The notes under the pieces were generated by a model that saw only the letters and a list, made by a program, of their open reading frames with translations, ran no database searches and had not been told where the DNA came from. From a virus, in the IMG/VR virus record IMGVR_UViG_3300027747_000206, positions 1 through 50,602 of that record: DNA of 50,602 bases; one strand, written 5' to 3'. Below, one piece after another: positions 29,856 to 38,925 of the stretch. The position numbers were made by a program, and so were the translations under genes. Every line of letters begins with the position of its first letter. Position 1 is the stretch's first letter.

Positions 29856-31622
29856 TTATCTAGAAGGGACATTGATTGTCCCTAAGTCTGTTAAATCAGG
29901 CTGTGCATTGCTCATACCAGTTAAGGCAGACAATCCACTAGATGCATAAGGTTGGGCATTCTTAACAAATTGTGGCCTTGGTGAAGTAACTACATTAGAT
30001 AATAGTTTTCTAGAAACTGGATTGTACATAGAACCAGTTAATGCCAAAGGCATACCCAATCCTGCAACTGTGTTACTTAGCCCCTCTACAGCAGTTCCTC
30101 CCACAAGCTTACCCATACCTTGCCCAGTCATTAAACGCTGTGCTGTAAAGCTATCAGGCAATGTTGGGCCAAGTACATTCTTAATGTTTTCTGCTTGTGG
30201 CTCCATCAGGCCAGTTCTGGTGGCTTGTTGGGCGTTTGTGCCCATCTTGTGGGTAGAGGAGGCAAACTGAGATGGAGTAAATACGCTTCCTTCTGCCCCC
30301 AACTTTCTAGCAGAATCTTCTATTCTTAAATACCTTTTGAAGAACTCGTGGATGCCTTTAAGTTCTTTGGCATGAGCAGGGTTGACATTAGCTAATTCAT
30401 CCCTCAAACCCTCTTGAAATGCCCTTACAGCTTTACCAAGCCTTCTATTTTGTGCGTCACTACCACTCATTAAGTCTTTAGCTAATGTGCCTAAATCACT
30501 CTCAGCATCCCTGAATTGTTGGCCTGTTAATTTGTAATTTCCTTGAAGCAAAGGCGTATAAAAATTGTCTTTAATAATAGAAGCAAATTCTTCTTTTTTA
30601 TCAGGATGTAAACCCCTCAAAGCATTTACTTCAACACTTGCTAAATTAGACAGGGTATTTGGTTTAGGCGTAAAGTCAATCTTATTGGCTATGTTAGTGT
30701 AAGAGTTGTTAACCTTGTTATTTAAGAAAGACATCATCTCTGTGCCTGCCTCAATACCTTTTGGCAACTGTTCGCCAATGTGCTTTAAGGCTTCGTTAGC
30801 AACAGCTTTGTTCATGCTCTTGTTGACGCTCTCAAGCTCGTTACGAATCAGCATACCTGATATGGGCATACTGGTAGCAAGCTTCTCGGTATTTTGAAGA
30901 GCTTTGCCAATGAAGGGGATCTGCCCTGCGAGTTGCCCCGGGGTAAACTCCTTGATCCCCATATCAATCAACTTCTGCATCTCAGGCGTAACCTTGGGAT
31001 TCATCAACATCTGCGTACCCTTACCTACAAGGGCACCTCCTGCAGTCGAGGCCAATGTAGCAGGAACTTTCTCTTCTAAGAACTCACCATAACTATCTGT
31101 AGGTTTTGTAGGTGTTAAAAGACCAGAAGTCAATCCACCAATGCCAGATTTGAATAACTCTGACTTACCTAAAGCACTTGGTATCTTGCCTGCCATTTGA
31201 TAAGCTTTCATGGCTAAAGGGCCAACCATAGCACCCTCACCCATCAAAGAACCTGCTGTAGATACTGCAGGATAGGATATATCAGATGCGTGTTGTCTAA
31301 GCCTTTGCACTATGTCAGCAGGAGCCTGTACATTGGCAAATTGAGCAAGTGCGGCAGGGGCAGACATCAATCCTGCAAGAGCAGACTCAGCCACAGCTTG
31401 AGGCATATTGGCAGAACGCTCAGTGTCTTGCAATTGCCTACGACCAGTCATCTGTGGGAAGACACCAGTGGCGGCTCCTCCACTTGTGTCAGTGGGAGCT
31501 TTTTGTGCCATGTATTGCTCACGAGCAACATTCTCTATTTGCTCAGGCGTAGCACCCTCAGGGCCTTGTATCGTTAAGATAGAACCATCAGGAGTTTGTA
31601 CTTTGTAGATTGCATCAGCCAT
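29856..31622 (-). CDS. Internal virion / ejection protein candidate (588 aa)
   Basis: The N-terminus IYKVQTPDGSILTIQGPEGA, then TPEQIENVAREQYMAQ is a short conserved domain (PDG-x-GPEGAT-EQ) seen at the start of several podovirus internal proteins. The remainder is Ala/Gly-rich and helical (ALAGLMSAPAALAQFANVQA; NALRGLHPDKKEEFASIIKD) with no catalytic motif. The gene is last in the late operon and follows two other internal-type proteins. Function as DNA-ejection or pilot protein is inferred from gene order in P22/T7-like phages. Confidence 0.6.
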   Translation of the reverse strand: MADAIYKVQTPDGSILTIQGPEGATPEQIENVAREQYMAQKAPTDTSGGAATGVFPQMTGRRQLQDTERSANMPQAVAESALAGLMSAPAALAQFANVQAPADIVQRLRQHASDISYPAVSTAGSLMGEGAMVGPLAMKAYQMAGKIPSALGKSELFKSGIGGLTSGLLTPTKPTDSYGEFLEEKVPATLASTAGGALVGKGTQMLMNPKVTPEMQKLIDMGIKEFTPGQLAGQIPFIGKALQNTEKLATSMPISGMLIRNELESVNKSMNKAVANEALKHIGEQLPKGIEAGTEMMSFLNNKVNNSYTNIANKIDFTPKPNTLSNLASVEVNALRGLHPDKKEEFASIIKDNFYTPLLQGNYKLTGQQFRDAESDLGTLAKDLMSGSDAQNRRLGKAVRAFQEGLRDELANVNPAHAKELKGIHEFFKRYLRIEDSARKLGAEGSVFTPSQFASSTHKMGTNAQQATRTGLMEPQAENIKNVLGPTLPDSFTAQRLMTGQGMGKLVGGTAVEGLSNTVAGLGMPLALTGSMYNPVSRKLLSNVVTSPRPQFVKNAQPYASSGLSALTGMSNAQPDLTDLGTINVPSR

Positions 31623-33295
31623 TATTTAGCCTTTTCAACACCAATGATTTTGAATCCACCTATTTGGGGCATAGGAGATGGTGTAGGAGTTTGAGAAGAA
31701 GTTGATGAACCTTTTAATAATTCATCTGGCTCAAGGAAAACTGGCTTTTCACCCCTACTCTGTCTATTGATATTTTCAATACCATTTCTTACATAACGAT
31801 CAATCATGTTTAGAGATGCATCAAAAGCTTTTTTGGATCCTTGTGGATCAAGAGTAGTTATTAAGTTGGTAATCTTAGAACCTTCAGCATTAGACAAAGC
31901 TCCAAAACCTTTCATGCTTTGAATGTTTGCAATAAAACTTGCAGATTTTAAACTTTCAAGTTGATTTGCAAAGTCTCTAGCTTCCAATGTAGGAATTTTA
32001 GACAAAACACCACCAAGAACAGGGAACGTACCAGTAGAACGGCCGGGGTGATTTCTCAAACTTTCAGCCTTGAAAGCTAAATCTTTCAAAGGCGTTTCTT
32101 GTGCTCTAAGTTTTTCCAGTCTATCGGTTTCTTTCAAATCTTTCTTTTCTTTAGCTTCTTCAATCTTTCTATCAATTTCAGATTGTTTCAATTGATTTGC
32201 AAAAGCGTGTTGTGATTGAGCTATAGCCTGATTGGTCGTTGCGATCATCATGGCGTTAGCCATTTGAGCGTTTCTGTCCAAGTGCTGTTGCATTTGTTGG
32301 TTGAGTTCGGTGGCTTTCTTAGCCGCAGTCTCTGGATCCATGGATGGTGCAAGCTTGGAGTAATGGTCAATCAAACCCTTATATCCCTCACCTTGTTTGC
32401 CTAGCATTTCAGCAGTCAACTTCAAGGTGTCAAATGGGTTGGACGTATCCCCCATTTCACCTATCATTCCACTTGCTCTCATTTTTTTGATAGCATCTGC
32501 AAGTTTTTCAGAAGCACCTAATGGATCTCCAGTTAGCTTGACATACTCACCAAACTTAGCAGGGTTGATCTTGAACTTGGCTTCTACAGTGCCATCAGGC
32601 TTAATATATTGTGTGGTTGTAATCAATTGATTACCAACTGTTGACAATGCTTCTTGTTTTTGTTCTGCAATCAATTGTTGCAAGAACTTTGGATCTTTAG
32701 TAATAGAGGCTAGTTTCATAGCCATCTCTGGACTCATCCTCAGACCTTTGGGAGTCTGCTGATACAAGTTGCCCATAGTTTCTTCAATGTCTTTTTCACG
32801 CTGACGCTCAGATCCTTGACGAGCTAACGCCATCCTAGCTTGTAGATTAGTTACATTTTCTCTAGCTTCTTGATCTTGAGATTTTCCAACTTCTTCAGCT
32901 ACGTTACCTAAAGATTCAAAAAAACTACCTGTCTTAGTTGGTCTAAAGAAGCCTCTAGATAAAGCCAAACCCATGTTGCTAAAGGGTTGTTTTTGCTCTA
33001 AAGACTTAGACAGTAATTGTTCAGCTTCATCATATATTTGATCATACTTGTTCTTGTATGGCTCGGTTGTTTTCGTAGCCAATGGAGCCAATGGAGTTTC
33101 TACACTTGCTCCACGAGCTTGTTCTTGAACAGGAGGTGCAGGAGGAGTCAAAGGTGCATACTGACCTGATTGAGCAGGAGGTTGTCCCATAGGAGGAGCA
33201 CCAGTAACTTGACTCATAATCTCATTTGTAGATAGATAAGTTCTTCTTGGGTCTCCACCACCAATAACGCTAGGATTTAAAGTTGGTAATGCCAT
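31622..33295 (-). CDS. Internal virion protein candidate, coiled coil (557 aa)
   Basis: The protein is Gln/Ala-rich and mainly helical. There is a disordered Pro-rich segment (residues about 30-60, GAPPMGQPPAQSGQYAPLTP) followed by long coiled coils (residues 65-215, and 330-400: SQHAFANQLKQSEIDRKIEE). The C-terminus is Pro/Ser-rich. No enzyme motif is found. One base is shared with the next gene. It resembles podovirus ejection proteins by composition; assignment is by context. Confidence 0.55.
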   Translation of the reverse strand: MALPTLNPSVIGGGDPRRTYLSTNEIMSQVTGAPPMGQPPAQSGQYAPLTPPAPPVQEQARGASVETPLAPLATKTTEPYKNKYDQIYDEAEQLLSKSLEQKQPFSNMGLALSRGFFRPTKTGSFFESLGNVAEEVGKSQDQEARENVTNLQARMALARQGSERQREKDIEETMGNLYQQTPKGLRMSPEMAMKLASITKDPKFLQQLIAEQKQEALSTVGNQLITTTQYIKPDGTVEAKFKINPAKFGEYVKLTGDPLGASEKLADAIKKMRASGMIGEMGDTSNPFDTLKLTAEMLGKQGEGYKGLIDHYSKLAPSMDPETAAKKATELNQQMQQHLDRNAQMANAMMIATTNQAIAQSQHAFANQLKQSEIDRKIEEAKEKKDLKETDRLEKLRAQETPLKDLAFKAESLRNHPGRSTGTFPVLGGVLSKIPTLEARDFANQLESLKSASFIANIQSMKGFGALSNAEGSKITNLITTLDPQGSKKAFDASLNMIDRYVRNGIENINRQSRGEKPVFLEPDELLKGSSTSSQTPTPSPMPQIGGFKIIGVEKAK

Positions 33296-33304
33296 ATTTA
33301 GTCC

Positions 33305-34414
33305 TTAGTCGATCATGCCGGGATTGTTGGGTTTACCAAAATCACCCCAAGATGCTTCAATTTCAGCATTAGTTGGAGAATTGGCATTACTAAATGTGTT
33401 AGAAGTACTTGATCCACCACTGATTGTTCCATCAGAGTTTAAAGTCAAACCACCACCTAAATCAGCACTACCATCAGAGTTAAACTTGAATAGACCACCA
33501 CTGCCAGAGCCACTAAACAAGCTTTTTATGCCACTTACAGCGCTATTGTTACCACCTGCGAATAATGAAGCTAGTCCTGCTATTTGACCTAATGGAGAAG
33601 CCCCATAACTAGATGCAGGGCCAGAGTAGGTTTGAGTCGTTGCTGTAGGTACTGTATAACCCCTAAGAAGTCCTGCCACATTAGTAGCAGTATTCAAAGG
33701 TGCATTGATCAGTGCTTGGTTTTGGGCCTGTGATTGTGCTCCTAAGCTTGCTCCTGCGTTTAATCCCTGAACTGTTGCGCTCTCAAGCCCTGTTCCTAAT
33801 TGACCTTGTACATTAGCTATTTGGCCTTGGTTCTGTTGTTGTTGGAGGGCTTGTGTTACAGCATCTTTGTAGGCTTGAGACATATTGGCAGACTCCTGAG
33901 CACCCAAACCTTGTTGAATGCCTCCAAGGGTCTGCCCAGTAGCATTCATAAGCCTCTGTGAACCTGTACTACCTGAAGATACTCCCATGGCCTGTAAAGC
34001 AGGTAAGATGCTTTGATTAATATTTTGTGCAGTATTTGTCTCTAAATTTCTGTTAACTGCATTAGTGTAAGGGTTCAAAAAGTTATTGATCTGACTAGAA
34101 CCTATGTTTTGAGATGCATTCTGTGCTGTTTGTGCTCCTGCATTTAGTGGATTCAAACCTGCTAGTAATAAATTTTGAGTATTTGCTTGACCTTCGGGAG
34201 TGCCATAAATGTTATTTTGCAACTGAGACAATGGTGCAACATAGGGAGCACCTGCATTTAAATTGCCTTCAAGAGTTTGATTAGGATTTAAAGCACTAGT
34301 TCCTGCAGTACCCAAATTACTCAAAAATCCCAAATACTGGGCAGGAGCTATGGTCTGCGAGGTTTGTGTAGTATTGACATTGGGTGGTGCAATACCTGAA
34401 AATATGTCTGCCAT
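33305..34414 (-). CDS. Internal virion / DNA-transfer-like protein (369 aa)
   Basis: Ala/Asn/Gln/Gly-rich, with FLNPYTNAVNRNLETNTAQN (about residue 110), a motif of the F-NPY-x-V type common in ejection proteins, followed by helical Gln-rich segments (QALQQQQNQGQIANVQGQLG). The C-terminal third is Gly/Ser/Asp-rich. It is probably one of three ejected proteins that form the DNA conduit. It overlaps the large virion protein by a single base. Confidence 0.6.
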   Translation of the reverse strand: MADIFSGIAPPNVNTTQTSQTIAPAQYLGFLSNLGTAGTSALNPNQTLEGNLNAGAPYVAPLSQLQNNIYGTPEGQANTQNLLLAGLNPLNAGAQTAQNASQNIGSSQINNFLNPYTNAVNRNLETNTAQNINQSILPALQAMGVSSGSTGSQRLMNATGQTLGGIQQGLGAQESANMSQAYKDAVTQALQQQQNQGQIANVQGQLGTGLESATVQGLNAGASLGAQSQAQNQALINAPLNTATNVAGLLRGYTVPTATTQTYSGPASSYGASPLGQIAGLASLFAGGNNSAVSGIKSLFSGSGSGGLFKFNSDGSADLGGGLTLNSDGTISGGSSTSNTFSNANSPTNAEIEASWGDFGKPNNPGMID

Positions 34415-37400
34415 TACTTTTTCCTACCTTTCAGATAGTCTAGAGGGGATTTTAATGCATTTGGTGGCAAATCGCTAGGGTGAGCTTTTCTAGCCCTAGC
34501 CCTAATGGAATGCATCATTTCGTACAGTTTGTCAGTCCCTGCCTTGGTAGAGCCATTTCCTAAGGCTGAGACCACGTCTGCAGGGAATACAAACTCTCCA
34601 TCAGCCAACATAGCAGGAATATCGTCAGAAGTACCATCGCCTTCTCCTGCTACATGGGCACCTTGCCTAAAGTCGTGTCTATTGTTAACAACAGGCAACG
34701 CTCCACCAGAAAGATGGGCTAAAGGTTTTACATGACCACCAGTTTTATAAGTTTGACCTGTCATATCTTTTAAAGATAAAACATCTTCTACAGACTGAGG
34801 CTCTTGACCATACCTATAGTAACCAGAGTCTTGAGGAGCACTTCTTTGTTGAAGAATGCTTGCTAATCGTGGATCAATCATAGATTTCTCGCTTTGCTGT
34901 GATTCTCTAGCCAAGGCTTCTAGTTTAGCCAATGGATCTTGAAATGCTTTCTTTGTCATGTAAGTCTTGAGTAAGGACTCAACGATTGGATTGGGAATGT
35001 GCCCCGGCCCACCCTGAGGAATGTATGGGGAAACTGTACTTGGCTGTGTTTTTGTTGTTGTAGGAGTAGGTGTCGGAGTAGGTGTTGGAGTAGGGCTAGG
35101 AGTAGGCGTAGGCTTTACTGGAGGCTTTGGAGGCTCAGATGGAGGCTTAGGTGGCTCCACAGGAGGCTTGGGTGGTTCTACTGGAGGTTTAGGAGGCTCT
35201 ACTGGGGGTTTAGGAGGTTCTACTGGGGGCTTGGGAGGTTCTACAGGAGGTTTGGGAGGCGTGACCACTACTGTAGGTGGATCAATAATTTCACCAGTCT
35301 TTAAGTCTATAACAGTAGTTGTCGTTGTATTGGTAACAGGATCTACAACAATTTCAGTTTTAGTGTTTGTTGTTGGATCAGTAATTGTTTTTGTTTGTTC
35401 GTTTGTCTGATTGTTTATTACTGTTTTTTCAACAATATTTGTTTTTGTATCAGTTTTAGTCTCTGTTTTAGTATCAGGATTGGTTACGACTTCAGTTTTA
35501 GTGTTTGTTGTTGGATCAGTAATTGTTTTTGTTTGTTCGTTTGTCTGATTGTTTATTACTGTTTTTTCAACAATATTTGTTTTTGTATCAGTTTTAGTTT
35601 CTGTTTTGGTATCAGGATTGGTTACGACTTCAGTCTTGGTATTTGTTTTAGGGTCATTAACAACTTCTGTTTTAGTGTTTGTTTTAGGATCTACAACAGT
35701 CTTGGTCTCAACTTTGGTATTTGGGTTGGTAACTGTTTGAGTTTGAACTTGTGTATTAGGATCAGTTGTAACTTCAGTTTGTACTTTGGTTTCAGGATCA
35801 ATCTGAGTTTCAGTTTTTACTTGTGTCTCAGGATCAACATGAGTCTCGGTGGCTATATCAGGGTTAAAAGATGGAGCTAAAGCCAAAGACCCAATTGTGG
35901 GGGCTTGATTTGTTGTTTGAACAGTAGGAGTAATGTTTACAACATTTTGGCTAGTGTCGTTGGCTGACATACCACCATTGACTTTAGAAACATTGCCTAC
36001 ATTGGTAATCGTTGGAGCAGTAACAGGTGTATTGGTTTGATCGTTTGTGGCTACATAGTTAGAACCACCCTGACCTATTGCATTAGCACCACCCACCATG
36101 GCATGAGCACCACCTACGGTCAAAATAGTTTGTACAGCAGTGTCTTTAACAGCTTTTAAATAATCTTCTAAGCTTGCATCTTGGTGTAACCCAATACCCT
36201 TAATCTTATCTACACCAAATTGCATGGCAGTCGTAACTTGTTCTGCTAATTGTTCATTGGCTTGAATACCAACAAAGCTTTTTACAGCATTGATCATGTC
36301 TGCAGTTGAGGCAGTAGCAGGTAGGCTTTTCAGAAGCTTGCTCATCCCCGGCACTCCTATCGCCTCCCCTATCATCTCTGCTGAAGACATTAACGTAGTG
36401 CGAATAGCGTTCTGAGTGTTATCTAAACCTGCTTTAGCACCCTCCACCCATGAATTATTGGCAACAATAGCACCCATGGTAGGGACTGCGGCCAAGGGGC
36501 CTCCCACCATTGCAGAGCCAACAGACTCAATGGTGGATGCAATAGCTCCTGCTACATTCTTTTCTTGACCAACAAGCTTGTTCATACCTGTTGATGCAGA
36601 ATTAGCTAAAAGGTCTTGTACTTTGTTCAATCCACTAGTATCAAATCCTAAAGTACTGCCTAATAATTGAGCACCTCTAACACCTAAACCTGCAATATCA
36701 GAACCTGCTTGACTAAATCCTGCCTTAATTACATTCAAAGGATTGGTCTGATCAGATTCTTTTAAGGTATCACCTGTATTAATGTTATATATTGCTTGAC
36801 CAGTCAATGGGTCTGTAGTATTGCCTAAATTCTTAATTAACTCTTTATTAGCTTGGTCACTAGCATTTAAAACAGCTTGATTGGTATCAAATCCAGAATA
36901 TCTAACTGAACGAGGGTCAAGGCTACTTATGCCTGCTTTAGGGCCTGTGTTAGTGTCCCATTCACTAATCATGCCTGCTTTAGGGCCTGCATTGGTATCC
37001 CACTCACTAACTGGTTTAGTTGCCTTTGGAGTTACTTTTGTAACTGTAGGAGTTGTAGCAGATAAAACATCTTTTTCTGTTGGGCTAGGAGGGCTTATTG
37101 TATAAGTGTCTCCATTCCATGTAAATTGATGGTAACCTGCATTGTCAGCAACTTTAGATGCATCATCAAGAGTTTTGCTTTTAGTTGCATCAAATACTTG
37201 ACTGCTAAGAATATCTTTTGTTATTGCATCATTAACTACATTTTCTGTTGGGCTTGTAGGATTGGATGTATAAGTTTTTCCACCAAATGTAAATTTGTTA
37301 TATCCTGCATCATCTGCCATTTTTTGTGCAGACATTACATCAGAAGCTTCCGATGCATCAAATGTATTTTGCTGATTAATTGTGTTATTAATAGCAGAGT

Positions 37401-38661
37401 TCTGTAAACTATTAAAATCTGATATTGACCCAGTATATTTTGCGTTTGTACTTTTATCTATTGCATCTTGTTCAGCTTGTGTGTCTTTAAAATCTTGAAC
37501 TGTTGCTTTGGCTGATGCTACTGCTATATTAATAGCAAGTTGTGATGGTTTTTGTCCAGTTAAAACGCCTGCAATAGCATTGTTAACCATTGCTTGTTGA
37601 GCTTTGGTTAAATCGTTATATCCTTCAACTTGACTAGCAACAGCAGGAATTGCAGAGCTAATACCTCCACTTACCAAAGCCTTTAATGGATCAGCCTTGC
37701 CACCACTACCTATTTCAGAAGAAGTTAAACTTTGTACAGCACCACCAAGAATATTGCTTCCTGTTGCTCCAGAAACAAAGTCACCTGCCATGGGAGCTAA
37801 TGTTTGAGCCGCACTCCCAAGTACAAATGCTTTTCCAATATCCAGAACATTCCCACCATTGATCGCAGTGCTACCTGCACTGATGTATGGAATTAACTCA
37901 GGATTACCAGTGACCGTTGCAAAAATAGCAGGTAATGGGCCTAAGTCTTTTAAAACACCTTTTGCCCATGATCCAGAGTTTCCTGGACTATAAACAACTT
38001 GTGTTGATGGATCAGAAACAGGTTGTACATTTCCAGTTTTAGGGTCAACATAAACAAATGTGTTCATGTTTCCACCAGTTGAGCTTGAAGGTATTTGATA
38101 TATGTTATTGCCAAGATTTATTACATAATCTGTTATCAAATTTCCATTTGCATCTCTCAATCCAAATTGGTTTACAAGAAAACCTTCACCATCATCAACA
38201 AGAGCATTTTTTATTGTTGCTTTACCTGTTTGAATGGTGTCATAAGTATTTTTAAAAATATCACTTGAGTCTTGCCATATTGAATCTGCTGTCGTAGGTG
38301 CTTTATTGCTTGTGTCAGAAAAAAGGTTTAGTGGAGATGGGTTAGTAGATAAATCTCCTTCTGCCACTTGTTGCAATGCACCAGAAACATTGGATTGATC
38401 TAATGCACCACTTTGCAATCCATTCAGCACTTGAGATGGGCTAGTGTAAACTGGTGAACTCAAAGGTGCAGTTGTAGTATTGGTGACCCTGTTGTATTCA
38501 TCTTGAATTGCTTTTTGATCAACACCTGTTGCATTAGCTACATCAGCTACAGATACGCCAAACTGATCCATTGCGGCGGCAATGTCAGCATTAGTCCCAC
38601 CTTGATCTTGTAGACCTTTGATGTAATCAGCTATCTGTTGTGATGAATATTGTTCTGCCAT
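34414..38661 (-). CDS. Very large virion protein (1415 aa) with repeat stalk and C-terminal GEFV domain
   Basis: Residues 1-950 are Ala/Gly/Asn-rich, with putative hydrophobic segments (for example GPLAAVPTMGAIVANN). Residues about 950-1120 form a Thr/Glu/Lys stalk of 12-residue repeats (T-E-V-V-x-D-P-x-T-x-x-K), including two near-identical 46-residue units. About 1130-1200 is a PPKPPVE polyproline run. The C-terminus carries KTGGHVKPL and GEGDGTSDDIPAMLADGEF (from residue 1339), then VFPADVVSALGNGS, a motif I recall at the end of phage virion proteins. It may span membrane or tail; precise role unknown. Confidence 0.6.
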   Translation of the reverse strand: MAEQYSSQQIADYIKGLQDQGGTNADIAAAMDQFGVSVADVANATGVDQKAIQDEYNRVTNTTTAPLSSPVYTSPSQVLNGLQSGALDQSNVSGALQQVAEGDLSTNPSPLNLFSDTSNKAPTTADSIWQDSSDIFKNTYDTIQTGKATIKNALVDDGEGFLVNQFGLRDANGNLITDYVINLGNNIYQIPSSSTGGNMNTFVYVDPKTGNVQPVSDPSTQVVYSPGNSGSWAKGVLKDLGPLPAIFATVTGNPELIPYISAGSTAINGGNVLDIGKAFVLGSAAQTLAPMAGDFVSGATGSNILGGAVQSLTSSEIGSGGKADPLKALVSGGISSAIPAVASQVEGYNDLTKAQQAMVNNAIAGVLTGQKPSQLAINIAVASAKATVQDFKDTQAEQDAIDKSTNAKYTGSISDFNSLQNSAINNTINQQNTFDASEASDVMSAQKMADDAGYNKFTFGGKTYTSNPTSPTENVVNDAITKDILSSQVFDATKSKTLDDASKVADNAGYHQFTWNGDTYTISPPSPTEKDVLSATTPTVTKVTPKATKPVSEWDTNAGPKAGMISEWDTNTGPKAGISSLDPRSVRYSGFDTNQAVLNASDQANKELIKNLGNTTDPLTGQAIYNINTGDTLKESDQTNPLNVIKAGFSQAGSDIAGLGVRGAQLLGSTLGFDTSGLNKVQDLLANSASTGMNKLVGQEKNVAGAIASTIESVGSAMVGGPLAAVPTMGAIVANNSWVEGAKAGLDNTQNAIRTTLMSSAEMIGEAIGVPGMSKLLKSLPATASTADMINAVKSFVGIQANEQLAEQVTTAMQFGVDKIKGIGLHQDASLEDYLKAVKDTAVQTILTVGGAHAMVGGANAIGQGGSNYVATNDQTNTPVTAPTITNVGNVSKVNGGMSANDTSQNVVNITPTVQTTNQAPTIGSLALAPSFNPDIATETHVDPETQVKTETQIDPETKVQTEVTTDPNTQVQTQTVTNPNTKVETKTVVDPKTNTKTEVVNDPKTNTKTEVVTNPDTKTETKTDTKTNIVEKTVINNQTNEQTKTITDPTTNTKTEVVTNPDTKTETKTDTKTNIVEKTVINNQTNEQTKTITDPTTNTKTEIVVDPVTNTTTTTVIDLKTGEIIDPPTVVVTPPKPPVEPPKPPVEPPKPPVEPPKPPVEPPKPPVEPPKPPSEPPKPPVKPTPTPSPTPTPTPTPTPTTTKTQPSTVSPYIPQGGPGHIPNPIVESLLKTYMTKKAFQDPLAKLEALARESQQSEKSMIDPRLASILQQRSAPQDSGYYRYGQEPQSVEDVLSLKDMTGQTYKTGGHVKPLAHLSGGALPVVNNRHDFRQGAHVAGEGDGTSDDIPAMLADGEFVFPADVVSALGNGSTKAGTDKLYEMMHSIRARARKAHPSDLPPNALKSPLDYLKGRKK
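35361..35636. repeat. Two tandem 138-bp repeats in the large virion gene
   Basis: A 138-bp unit occurs twice in direct tandem (35361-35498 and 35499-35636) with few differences, encoding a 46-residue Thr/Lys/Glu-rich segment. The near-identity indicates a recent duplication within the stalk; related 12-residue repeats flank it. Confidence 0.85.
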
Positions 38662-38925
38662 TTATGTTCTCGGTTGATAAGCGTTAATTACTTGTTGTAC
38701 CCACTCATCCCAATTATCAAACTCATAAGGCGAAGGAATAGCCTCGTTGTTAAACAAGTCAATTGCTTTCATTCCTAAAGCCCATGATTGCCAATCTGTT
38801 TGGTCATCAGGTATTTCTAACTGATTACTAGCAAATGCCTCACACATCAAGGATGCCCAAGATTGGAAGTCATGATACCTAGGATCGTAAATTAGGGCTT
38901 GAACATTTAAAGCATTAGTAGCCAT
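38662..38925 (-). CDS. Small hypothetical protein (87 aa)
   Basis: An acidic Trp-rich protein (MATNALNVQALIYDPRYHDF; DNWDEWVQQVINAYQPRT) with a repeated F/Y-x-x-W pattern (DFQSWA, DWQSWA, NWDEWV) about 28 to 40 residues apart, suggesting three small related helices. It is encoded between the tail nozzle-like protein and the large virion protein; the ATG abuts the previous stop. No family recognised. Confidence 0.55.
   Translation of the reverse strand: MATNALNVQALIYDPRYHDFQSWASLMCEAFASNQLEIPDDQTDWQSWALGMKAIDLFNNEAIPSPYEFDNWDEWVQQVINAYQPRT

Noticed and set aside
35021-35410. Gly/Val-rich plus-strand frame opposite the large virion gene
   Set aside because: Antisense of the PPKPPVE and Thr repeats; no ribosome site or promoter.
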